From: Solirubrobacterales bacterium
Lineage (GTDB): Bacteria; Actinomycetota; Thermoleophilia; Solirubrobacterales; Solirubrobacteraceae
Assembly: GCA_003134675.1 (NCBI GenBank)
Contig: PLBZ01000058.1
Coordinates: 9,618-18,704, forward strand
Direction: 5' to 3'
DNA length: 9,087 nucleotides
Shown: positions 1 to 6,161 of the stretch, piece by piece
Layout: each line of letters starts with the position of its first letter
Numbering within the stretch: position 1 is the stretch's first letter
The notes under the pieces: model-generated
Told to the model about the DNA's origin: nothing
Databases searched by the model: none
Seen by the model: the letters and a program-made list of their open reading frames with translations, nothing else
Made by a program: the position numbers and the translations under genes

Positions 1-63
1 CAGGAGGGACGAGCCCGACGGGCGTGCGACCGACTGGGTACTTCGTGGCTGTTCTCGGTCCAT
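1..63 (-). CDS. Possible N-terminus of a leftward gene, cut by the window edge
   Basis: An ATG on the minus strand at 63 opens a frame that stays free of stops to the window edge (21 codons, beginning MDREQPRSTQSVARPSGSSL). It starts 48 bp downstream of the MgtE-like gene's stop, on the same strand, so it could be the next gene of that operon. No strong ribosome binding site is visible; the bases just upstream read gaaagtagacaggc. The visible residues are polar and basic, as a cytoplasmic N-terminal tail of a transporter would be, but they cannot identify a family. Soluble MgtE-N/CBS proteins sometimes sit beside divalent-metal transporters, which makes a transporter a reasonable guess and no more. 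The call rests only on frame, spacing and context. Confidence 0.35.
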   Translation of the reverse strand, partial: MDREQPRSTQSVARPSGSSLL

Positions 64-81
64 GCCTGTCTACTTTCTAGC

Positions 82-96
82 GAGCTCGTCGAGCTC
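82..96. terminator. Short perfect inverted repeat between two leftward genes
   Basis: GAGCTCG and CGAGCTC flank a single T, giving a 7-bp inverted repeat with CTAG tetramers on either side (77-80 and 102-105). It lies in the 48-bp gap after the MgtE-like gene. As RNA it could form a short hairpin of about 5 bp with a 5-nt loop. No U-tract follows it on the minus strand, so a terminator role is only possible, not shown. Confidence 0.2.
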
Positions 97-111
97 TCAG
101 CCTAGCAATCG

Positions 112-1380
112 TCAGTCGCGCACGAGCCCAAAGCGCCGCCGCCAACCGGTCGGCAGCATCAGCTCGAGCACGTCGTCCACGGTGACCACGCCCACCACGC
201 GCTCCTGCTCGTCGATGACCGCGAGCATCACCAAGTTGTAGTCCGTCATCATGCGCGCCACCTCGGGCAGATCGGCATCGGTATGCACCGATACCGGCTC
301 GTGCTCGGCGAGGGCCGAGCACCGCGTTTGGGCATCGGCGCGCAGCAGTGTGACGACCGCCAGCGAGCCCGACAGCTTGCCCTCGGCGTCGTTCAGGAAG
401 ACGGTGGTGAGCGTGCCCGGCGCGATCTCGCTGGTGCGCACACGTTCGATCGCCGCGCTCACCGTCTCATTCTCTGAAAGGCCAATGAAGTCAGGGCTCA
501 TGAGGCCCCCGGCAGTGGAGGGGTTGTACCCCAGCAGCGCTTCGATCTGACGTCGCTGAGCGGGCGGCAGCAGGGCGAGAATGCGTCCACGGCGCTCCTG
601 CTCGATCTCCACGATCAGGTCCGCGGCGTCATCGGTGGCCATCCGCGCGATCACCGCAGCCACCTCCGCGTCCGAGCGCTCGCGGATGAACTCCAGCTGG
701 TGATGCTCGTCGAGCTCCTCGAAGACATCCGCCTCGAGCTCACGGTCGTGCCCCACCGCCTCGATCAACTCCTCGCCCTCGTCGTGCGAGGCCGCCTCCA
801 CCAGGTCGGCGATCTCCGCGGGGTGCAGGTTGGCCAGCTTGCGGTGGGAGAAGCGCAGGCGCGCGGTGGGGACGTGCCCGACGAATGGCTCCAAATCGGT
901 CCAGTCCAGGAATGGCCGATCTCCCACCATGCTCTTCAGTGGCCGCGGCAAGAGGCGCCGCAGCTGCGCCCGTGTGCTGTGATCGACACCGACCACTCGC
1001 CACCAGCCATCGATGCACGCGAGCTCGATCTCGTGCGCGGTGACGAGACTCGGCGGGTCGGCCTCGACGTTGACCAGCTTGCGCCCGAGCACGTCCTGGC
1101 CCAGCAGCACCTCCCCCACACGACGCTCGAAGCGGCCGAGGCTGAGCGTCTCCCCCGACAGCCGCACCGCTCCAGGCTCGAGCGTTGCGATCCTGTCGGT
1201 CGGCACGAACAACTCACGCCCTCCGATCCTTGCCTTCAGGCCGGTGACCGGCGGATAGCCGCCATCGGCCAGCCGCACGATCAGATCCTCGACCCGACCG
1301 AGCCTCTCCCCCGCTCTGTCGAGCAGCGGGCTGCGCAGGACCGTCGAGAGGTGCACCACCGGCTGTGACAAGGCATCCAT
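112..1380 (-). CDS. Soluble PRC-barrel / MgtE N-domain / CBS-pair protein
   Basis: The 422-residue protein starts at ATG 1380, with GGAG (minus strand, 1390-1393) 9 nt upstream. Three regions are visible. Residues about 10-140 contain two PRC-barrel-like segments, each with a 'DRxGERLGRVEDLIV' or 'DVLGRKLVNVEAD' style strand pattern. Residues about 178-285 match the helical MgtE intracellular N domain (LHPAEIADLVE, ending YNPSTAGGLM). Residues about 294-410 form a pair of CBS motifs, ending VVGVVTVDDVLELM. In real MgtE these cytosolic domains sense Mg2+ and gate a membrane channel. Here the channel helices are absent: the protein ends at GLVRD with no hydrophobic segment. It is therefore probably a cytosolic metal or nucleotide sensor acting on another protein rather than a transporter. 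It lies downstream of the ROK kinase on the same strand, separated by the palindrome array. Domain assignment is firm; the physiological role is inferred. Confidence 0.85.
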   Translation of the reverse strand: MDALSQPVVHLSTVLRSPLLDRAGERLGRVEDLIVRLADGGYPPVTGLKARIGGRELFVPTDRIATLEPGAVRLSGETLSLGRFERRVGEVLLGQDVLGRKLVNVEADPPSLVTAHEIELACIDGWWRVVGVDHSTRAQLRRLLPRPLKSMVGDRPFLDWTDLEPFVGHVPTARLRFSHRKLANLHPAEIADLVEAASHDEGEELIEAVGHDRELEADVFEELDEHHQLEFIRERSDAEVAAVIARMATDDAADLIVEIEQERRGRILALLPPAQRRQIEALLGYNPSTAGGLMSPDFIGLSENETVSAAIERVRTSEIAPGTLTTVFLNDAEGKLSGSLAVVTLLRADAQTRCSALAEHEPVSVHTDADLPEVARMMTDYNLVMLAVIDEQERVVGVVTVDDVLELMLPTGWRRRFGLVRD

Positions 1381-1411
1381 ACGTTACGGCTCCATTCGGA
1401 CCATAGGGGAA

Positions 1412-1533
1412 GATCGTGGCGCATGTGCCACGATCAGCAGGGCCGCATGCGGCTCTGCTACGGAGCCGCACATGTGCGGCTCCGCCGGGTGGCGCATGCG
1501 CCACCCCGGCCGGTCGGTGCATGCACCGACCGG
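1412..1533. repeat. Array of five tandem 24-bp palindromes centred on CATG
   Basis: Five consecutive 24-bp units are each a perfect or near-perfect palindrome around CATG. Unit 1 (1412-1435) has left arm GATCGTGGCGCA and one G/T mispair near the centre. Unit 2 (1436-1459) has AGCAGGGCCGCA and one G/T mispair. Unit 3 (1461-1484) has CGGAGCCGCACA and is perfect. Unit 4 (1485-1508) has CCGGGTGGCGCA and one C/C mispair. Unit 5 (1510-1533) has CCGGTCGGTGCA and is perfect. Units abut or are separated by one base, so centres are 24, 25, 24 and 25 bp apart. Arm sequences differ between units while pairing within each unit is kept. All centres fit RCATGY. The array fills most of the gap between the ROK kinase stop (13 bp away) and the MgtE-like start. 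The alternating spacing breaks any reading frame, so it is non-coding. Terminator, attenuator, protein-binding array and REP-like element are all possible. Confidence 0.9.
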
Positions 1534-1546
1534 AACATCATCAGCC

Positions 1547-2509
1547 TCACGACCGGCACAACAGTGCCGCCCCGATCGCCCCGCCGAGATCGCCGAGCGC
1601 CGCCACGTGGACGTGTGGAGGGCGCTCGTCAGCGAACAGGTGCGGTTGCATTGCCTTGGCGATCCGCTTCGCGTAGGGGTGTCCGAGCCGCACGCCGAGA
1701 CCTCCGCCGATGATCACGGCCTCGACGTCGAGCAAGTTGATCGCCGAGGCGACCCCCGCGCCGAGCGCCCAGACCGCGCGGTCGATGATCTCAATTGCCA
1801 GCTCGTCCTCGTGCTCGAGCGCCCGCGCCCAAATGCCACTAGTCAGGCGCGTGCGCTCGCGCTCCTTCATCAGCTTGAACAGGTCCGTGTGTCTGCCCTT
1901 CTCGTGGAGCTTGCGCGCGTGCTCTTCCATCGCCGCCCGTCCCGCGTATGCCTCCATGCAGCCCTGCCGTCCACACGTACAGCGAGCGCCGTCGATCTTC
2001 ACCACCATGTGACCGATCTCCCCGGCAGCACCGCGTCCGGTCCAAGGCTTGCCGTCGAGGATCAGCCCACCGCCAACGCCGGTCCCCCAGAAGACACCGA
2101 GCAGCGCGTCATAGAGTCGCCCGGCGCCCAGCTTGAACTCGGCGTCGGTCGCGACCTGAACATCATTGCCCACCCGCACCTCAGCACCGAGCTCTTTGGA
2201 GAGCACGTCCGCAAGGGCAAAGGTGCCTTCCCAGCCCGGCAGGTTGCGGGCACTGCTCACCTTCCCGTCCTCGATCGTGCCCGGCGATCCGACTCCGATC
2301 CCTGCAAGGTTTTTTAGATCCCCACCCACCCCCAGCTCGGCGGCCTTGGCGGCATCGCGCAACGCCACCGCCATCTCCCTCGCCACGTCCTCCGGGCCAC
2401 CGCTGGTGGGTGTCGGGCGGCGTGCCGAGCCCAGCACCGTGTTCTCCTCGTCGACGATGACCGCCTGGATCTTCGTGCCGCCGAGGTCAATCCCGCCGTA
2501 GCTGGCCAT
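1547..2509 (-). CDS. ROK-family sugar kinase (probable glucokinase)
   Basis: This 320-residue cytoplasmic kinase has the usual ROK length and is predicted to phosphorylate glucose or a related hexose with ATP. Visible motifs are the phosphate-binding loop DLGGTKI (8-14), GIGVGSPG (70-77), the GND motif with the probable catalytic base Asp116, GTGVGGG (142-148), and the ROK zinc signature. The signature is GEIGH (163-167) followed by CTCGRQGCMEAYAG (177-190), giving ligands His167, Cys177, Cys179 and Cys184. The C-terminal GGGLG and GDLGGAIGAALL segments close the second actin-like lobe. ROK transcriptional repressors carry an N-terminal helix-turn-helix; here the kinase fold begins at residue 4, so this is an enzyme. 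No Shine-Dalgarno sequence is visible before ATG 2509; an AT-rich stretch about 8-15 nt upstream could be a -10 box for a leaderless message. Divergent from the lipoprotein gene. Substrate (glucose, N-acetyl sugars or others) cannot be decided from sequence alone. Confidence 0.92.
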   Translation of the reverse strand: MASYGGIDLGGTKIQAVIVDEENTVLGSARRPTPTSGGPEDVAREMAVALRDAAKAAELGVGGDLKNLAGIGVGSPGTIEDGKVSSARNLPGWEGTFALADVLSKELGAEVRVGNDVQVATDAEFKLGAGRLYDALLGVFWGTGVGGGLILDGKPWTGRGAAGEIGHMVVKIDGARCTCGRQGCMEAYAGRAAMEEHARKLHEKGRHTDLFKLMKERERTRLTSGIWARALEHEDELAIEIIDRAVWALGAGVASAINLLDVEAVIIGGGLGVRLGHPYAKRIAKAMQPHLFADERPPHVHVAALGDLGGAIGAALLCRS

Positions 2510-2594
2510 CGCCGCGAATAATTGCAGACGGCGCTCGACGCGCTTAAGGCGGCGGTTAGGACAGCATGGTTAACCTTGCCCATCGGTCCTCGAC

Positions 2595-2601
2595 AAAGGA
2601 G
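2595..2601 (+). promoter_or_regulatory. Ribosome binding site fixing the lipoprotein start
   Basis: AAAGGAG lies 4 nt before ATG 2606. The frame stays open upstream, but only this ATG is followed directly by a lipoprotein signal peptide, so this site selects it over a start 28 codons earlier. Confidence 0.75.
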
Positions 2602-2605
2602 CTTC

Positions 2606-3268
2606 ATGCCTCACATCAACAGCAACAGACGCACACCCGCGGCGAGCGCCGTAGTGCTGGTTCTCCTGCTCGCCTGTCTCGGGCTGGCCGCCTGCGGTGG
2701 CTCCTCGAAAAGCTCCTCCACTAGCACCAACGCGTCCGCAGCAACCACCACCACCGGCGCTACGGGTGCCAAAGGACCGAACGCAGGCCGCTTCACGGCA
2801 GTGCGAGCGTGCCTGCAGAAAAATGGCATCACGTTGCCCAAGCTCCCAGCCGGTAAGCGCCCAGTACCCGGCGTCTCTCCCGGCGGCATCGGCGGCGGCG
2901 GCGCCGGCTTCGCGCTCCCGAAGGGCATGAGCAAAGCCCAGTATGAAGCCGTTGTGAAGAAATGCGGCGGTCTTCGCGGTGGCGCCTTCAACGGCGGCGG
3001 CGCCCGCTTCAGCAGTCCCGTCTTCAAGGCGGCGCTCGCCAAGTTCGCGACCTGCCTGCGTCAGAACGGCGTGAACGTGCCCACCCCGAACACCTCGGGC
3101 AAAGGCCCCGTGTTCAACACCAAAGGCATCAACACGAGCAGCGCCCAGTTCAGGACGGCCGAGACCAAGTGCCGAAGCGCCCTCCTCGGAGCATTCCGGC
3201 GCGGGCCTGGCGCCGGTGGACCTGGCGGCGCAGCCCCCGGCGCGGGCGCGGCTCCCCCGGCTGGATAA
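2606..3268 (+). CDS. Secreted lipoprotein with two cysteine-pair repeats, function unknown
   Basis: The 220-residue product has a basic N-terminus (NRRT), a hydrophobic core (SAVVLVLLLACLGLAAC) and a lipobox LAAC with Cys30 as the predicted lipidated residue. It should be anchored on the outer face of the membrane. Residues about 31-60 are a Ser/Thr/Ala/Gly linker. Two related units follow. Unit A (about 63-122) has FTAVRACLQKNGITLP and ends YEAVVKKC, with Cys69 and Cys120. Unit B (about 142-191) has LAKFATCLRQNGVNVPTPN and ends FRTAETKC, with Cys150 and Cys189. The pattern F..C[L]..NG...P then F..A...C suggests a duplicated helical module with one disulfide per copy. Similar 'CLRxNGVxxP' modules occur in small actinobacterial lipoproteins of unknown function. 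The C-terminus is Gly/Pro/Ala rich. The gene converges on the hydrolase gene with only 8 bp between the stops. Confidence 0.85.
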   Translation: MPHINSNRRTPAASAVVLVLLLACLGLAACGGSSKSSSTSTNASAATTTTGATGAKGPNAGRFTAVRACLQKNGITLPKLPAGKRPVPGVSPGGIGGGGAGFALPKGMSKAQYEAVVKKCGGLRGGAFNGGGARFSSPVFKAALAKFATCLRQNGVNVPTPNTSGKGPVFNTKGINTSSAQFRTAETKCRSALLGAFRRGPGAGGPGGAAPGAGAAPPAG

Positions 3269-3276
3269 CGACTGAG

Positions 3277-5835
3277 CTACCTGCCGGAGGCTGGCGGGCT
3301 GACTCCCAGGCCGCGGTTGCTCGGCGCGGCCTGGGGGTCGCGGATCGCGGCAGCGCTCGGCTTGGCGACCACTCTCGGCGCCGGCAAGGCGCCGATGCGG
3401 GCGAGCAGTTCGTTCCACTGGGTGAGGCTCAGATTGCCACTAGTCACGAACGGTGAAGGCGCCACCCGGCCGGTGCTTGCCGAGTGCGCCGCCTTGGCGC
3501 CCGCCGTATGAGTCAGCCGAGCGGCTGCGGCGGCCGGCTTGAAGCCGATCCCGATTGCGTTCGGGTGCGTTCGCGTGGCGAGCGTGTTTGCGACGCCGGG
3601 GTACTTCATCAGGCTGACGATCTGGCTAGGCACGAATTCGCCCTGCAGGGTGAGCAGCGTCCGGATCGTTGTATCGGTGATCGTCCCAGAACCCTCGTGC
3701 CCGGCGATCGGGATGCCGTTGACCCGGGAGATGTCTACCGCGCCGCCGGTGTCGAGCTCGCGCGCGGAGGCCTGCCCGGCGGCGGTGGACGGGCTGGGCC
3801 CACGATGCAGTGCACTCACCGTCGGCTTCAAACCGCTGCGCGACAGGAAGGCCAGTACCGCCAGCACACGCCTGTCGATCGCTCCCGATGCGACTTCATG
3901 GCGAGCGCGGGCATCGATGTCGATGTTCGGATCGGAGAGCACCGCAAGCTCGAGCTGGCTCTTTGAGAGCAGGAACACATCGCTCGCGGTGGCCCCGAGC
4001 AGGTCGGTCTGCCCCTTTGCCCCCTGCGGGTGCAGCGCCGCGCCGAGCAACTTCCAGTTCGCGAGGACCGGCCGTGGATCGATCGCACCAGGGTCGCCCG
4101 CCGGCTGGATCGCAAAACGCAGGTGACCGTCTCGCGCCGCGTGGGGGACGCGTACGTGACCGAGCACCGTGCCCTCGGCGACGAGCGACCCGCGCCGCAG
4201 CGCAAGCCCACGACCTGTACCCCGGCGTGGCGTGGAAGTAGTGACGCGCGCGGCGGCCGCCAGCGCGTCGGGGTTGTTCGGATTGGCAAACAGCCGCACC
4301 TTGCCCGTGATGGGCGGCACCGATTGGGCCGAGCCCGCCGGGACGGAGTCCTGTGAGGCCATCTTCTGGTGGGTCGAGCGCTTCACCTGCAAGGTGAGGG
4401 GCGAGTGGCTGGGGGCACTCGACTGCTGGCTGGCGCTCACTGTGCCAGCCGCCGAGGGCACCTTTCCCAGCTGGTAGCTCGGCGCGATGCTGCCGAGCCC
4501 CGCGTAGGTGAACAGGTCGCCGTAGACATCGCGCAAGATCACGTACTTGCCGAGCTTGCGAGAGCTTCCGAGCCCGAGGATGCGACCGTCTGCTGCCGCC
4601 ACCACCGCGGAACTTGGCGAGCTCATCAGATCCACGAACTGTGGAGCCGCGCTGGCCGCGCTGACCCCGGCTGCATCTCTCCCCGCGGCCGCGGGTGCAG
4701 GAGGCGGCACAGAGCCCGGCGTCGCTCCGCTGGGGCCGCCGGATCCCGCCGCTGCAGCCACGCCAATCGCTCCTGGATTGGTGGACCCCGTCTTTGCCTT
4801 GCCCGCGACGGCCTTGGCGTTCGCGGTCGCACTCGACGCAGACGTTCCGAGCAACGAGCCCCACGCCACCTGCTTGCCTGTCACAGGCAACCGTGCGTCG
4901 ACGAGGCCGGTCAGCGTCGCGATCACGGACTTTGGATAGCTGGAGATCAACTTGGCGCGCAGGAGCACCGAGTTGGCATAGGCTTCGGAGTGGTTGTAGG
5001 CAAGGATCGCCGTGCGCAGGTTGCTCGATGCGCCGGCCGCGTGCAGATAGCGAGCGGCAGCAAAGATCGCGTCCACCGGGTTGTATGGGTCGGCATAGCC
5101 TGCATTCAGGGCATCCACCCCATACTGCAGCCAGGTCGAGGGCTCAAACTGCATCCATCCCTCGGCGCCGGCGCTCGATACCGAGAGGTCGCTGCCGTAG
5201 TTCGTCTCTACCTCGTTGATAGCGGCGAGGATCTGCCAGGGCACGCCGTACTGGATCGCGGCCGCCCGGTAGATCGGCAGCAGGAACAGCGGGATGCGGT
5301 AGAAGCCGAGTGCCTGCGCGGACGCGGCAGAGGTTGCGAGCTCCGCTGCGAGCGCCCCGGCCTGCGCGGCCACGAGCTGCGGCGACGGCGCGACGTTGTT
5401 GAGGCCAGACACCGTCGTTGGACCCTTGCTGGGGCTCGTTGCCGGCGGCTGGGCGTGCGTGGCGGTGAGGTTGCTGGGCGCCTTCCTGCTCGGTGTGGTC
5501 TTCTGCCGGCGCTGCACTACTACCTTGGGCACTTCCACGGCGCCGGATACAGGTGCGCCGGCGGCGGGCGAGGGGGTGCTTGGCTGCGGAATGCTCGTCG
5601 AGGTGTTGGTCGGCTGCTGCGCCGTCCCGGGGGTGCTCGCTGCGGGAGTAGACGCCGCCGGGGTGGACGTGGTGACCGTCGTGCTCGAGCCTTCACCCGG
5701 CGATGGCGAGCTCACGGGCGTTTCGGCCCCAAGCGCACCACCTGCGAGAGGACCGCCCAGGCCGGCAGCGGTCAGCCCGCCCCCAGCGAGGGCGGACAGC
5801 ATCGTCCGCCACGCCCAGCCGCGCGAGCGGGTCAT
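3277..5835 (-). CDS. Exported MltB-like lytic transglycosylase fused to degenerate M23-like and M15-like domains
   Basis: The 852-residue protein has a Sec-type signal (1 to about 37), a Ser/Thr/Pro-rich spacer (about 38-175, with STPAASTPAASTPG), then an SLT fold (about 180-295). The SLT fold shows AAINEVETNYGSD, in which Glu210 is the probable catalytic residue, followed by SSAGAEGWMQF and DPYNPVDAIFAAARYL. This resembles MltB/GH103 enzymes that cleave the MurNAc-GlcNAc bond. After an Ala/Gly linker, a LytM/M23-like strand set (about 398-450, resumed about 540-580) contains YAGL where YxHL is expected and HLRF where HLHF is expected. A third domain (about 655-766) resembles M15 DD-peptidases around GGAVDI and ITDTTIRTLL but lacks the usual His ligands. 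A short C-terminal motif (LSLTQWNELLARIGALP) follows. ATG 5835 is preceded in frame by TAA, so it is the furthest possible start; no clear ribosome binding site is seen, and TAGATA just upstream hints at a leaderless transcript. Likely a cell-wall remodelling enzyme with one active site. Confidence 0.85.
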   Translation of the reverse strand: MTRSRGWAWRTMLSALAGGGLTAAGLGGPLAGGALGAETPVSSPSPGEGSSTTVTTSTPAASTPAASTPGTAQQPTNTSTSIPQPSTPSPAAGAPVSGAVEVPKVVVQRRQKTTPSRKAPSNLTATHAQPPATSPSKGPTTVSGLNNVAPSPQLVAAQAGALAAELATSAASAQALGFYRIPLFLLPIYRAAAIQYGVPWQILAAINEVETNYGSDLSVSSAGAEGWMQFEPSTWLQYGVDALNAGYADPYNPVDAIFAAARYLHAAGASSNLRTAILAYNHSEAYANSVLLRAKLISSYPKSVIATLTGLVDARLPVTGKQVAWGSLLGTSASSATANAKAVAGKAKTGSTNPGAIGVAAAAGSGGPSGATPGSVPPPAPAAAGRDAAGVSAASAAPQFVDLMSSPSSAVVAAADGRILGLGSSRKLGKYVILRDVYGDLFTYAGLGSIAPSYQLGKVPSAAGTVSASQQSSAPSHSPLTLQVKRSTHQKMASQDSVPAGSAQSVPPITGKVRLFANPNNPDALAAAARVTTSTPRRGTGRGLALRRGSLVAEGTVLGHVRVPHAARDGHLRFAIQPAGDPGAIDPRPVLANWKLLGAALHPQGAKGQTDLLGATASDVFLLSKSQLELAVLSDPNIDIDARARHEVASGAIDRRVLAVLAFLSRSGLKPTVSALHRGPSPSTAAGQASARELDTGGAVDISRVNGIPIAGHEGSGTITDTTIRTLLTLQGEFVPSQIVSLMKYPGVANTLATRTHPNAIGIGFKPAAAAARLTHTAGAKAAHSASTGRVAPSPFVTSGNLSLTQWNELLARIGALPAPRVVAKPSAAAIRDPQAAPSNRGLGVSPPASGR
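3301..3339 (+). terminator. Strong stem-loop after the lipoprotein gene, inside the convergent gene
   Basis: The arms at 3301-3315 and 3325-3339 pair over 15 positions with one G/T wobble around a 9-nt loop; the 11-bp core is CCCAGGCCGCG with CGCGGCCTGGG. It begins 32 bp past the lipoprotein stop and overlaps the last codons of the hydrolase gene. No T-run follows, so if it ends rightward transcription it does so without a classical U-tract, which is common in high-GC actinobacteria. Some of its symmetry could also come from codon use. Confidence 0.4.
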
Positions 5836-6161
5836 CGGTTATCTACGCCCGAGTTGGTCATTTGTGCGGTCCCATAGTCGTGGTCGGCGCAGCTAGCCCA
5901 CGATCGGGGGCACGCCCACTGGGATTCATATCGGCAGGCAAGCAGAAACCCGTAAAGGATTCGTAATCGCGCCCACAAATCGCCCGGAAACCGGCATTCG
6001 CTGCCTTTTCGGGGGCGCGGACAAACCTCCTGCCCGCAGTATCTGCTCGAGAACTGCCGCGACAGTTTGTCGCAAACCGCTCTATCCTCTCGTCCCGAGG
6101 GTTGATTGAGCAAGAAGTCTGGCAACACGCCCGGCGGTTCCAGAGGAGAGTGGGAAAAACG
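5836..6161. other. 326-bp divergent intergenic region
   Basis: This is the shared upstream region of the leftward hydrolase gene and the rightward exported-protein gene. Open frames cross it on the minus strand but none has a ribosome binding site or a convincing protein. It contains the inverted repeats and a candidate promoter listed separately, and two related quasi-palindromes, GGATTCATATCGG (5922-5934) and GGATTCGTAATCGC (5957-5970), starting 35 bp apart. I looked for a c-di-AMP (ydaO) riboswitch, which often precedes actinobacterial wall hydrolases, and found none of its conserved blocks. Confidence 0.6.
6059..6088 (+). promoter_or_regulatory. Candidate promoter with an overlapping operator-like inverted repeat
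   Basis: GCGACA-GTT-TGTCGC (6059-6073) is a perfect 6-bp inverted repeat. It overlaps a second one, GTTTG-TCG-CAAAC (6065-6077). GCGACA could serve as a weak -35 box; TATCCT (6083-6088) fits an actinobacterial -10 with an 18-bp spacer. This would start transcription near 6095, about 65 nt before the exported-protein start. A repressor dimer on the inverted repeat would cover the -35 box. The assignment is by motif only. Confidence 0.3.

Noticed and set aside
1412..1533. CRISPR array or tandem-repeat coding region
   Set aside because: Units are self-complementary with different sequences and at most one base between them, so there are no spacers; spacing of 24 and 25 bp shifts the frame.
700..2317. 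Rightward open frames of 222 and 281 codons opposite the MgtE-like and ROK genes
   Set aside because: Composition is that of reverse-frame translation and the second runs straight through the palindrome array. The minus-strand genes carry convincing family motifs.
2570..3418. Leftward 282-codon frame across the lipoprotein gene
   Set aside because: It is low in complexity, Gly/Ala/Arg-rich, and opposes a gene with a proper ribosome binding site, signal peptide and lipobox.
4369..5877. Long rightward open frame (502 codons) antisense to the hydrolase gene
   Set aside because: It is Arg/Gly-rich, shows no domain, signal or ribosome binding site, and mirrors a gene with clear motifs. High GC makes such antisense frames common.
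5836..6100. c-di-AMP (ydaO) or c-di-GMP riboswitch upstream of the wall hydrolase
   Set aside because: The conserved blocks of either class, such as GGGGUGAA or the CGUCAGCUAACC-like segment, are not present on the minus strand.
6102..6161. TTG start adding 20 residues to the first exported protein
   Set aside because: The extra residues are charged and precede a complete signal peptide, which would be unusual; ATG 6162 or GTG 6150 fits better.
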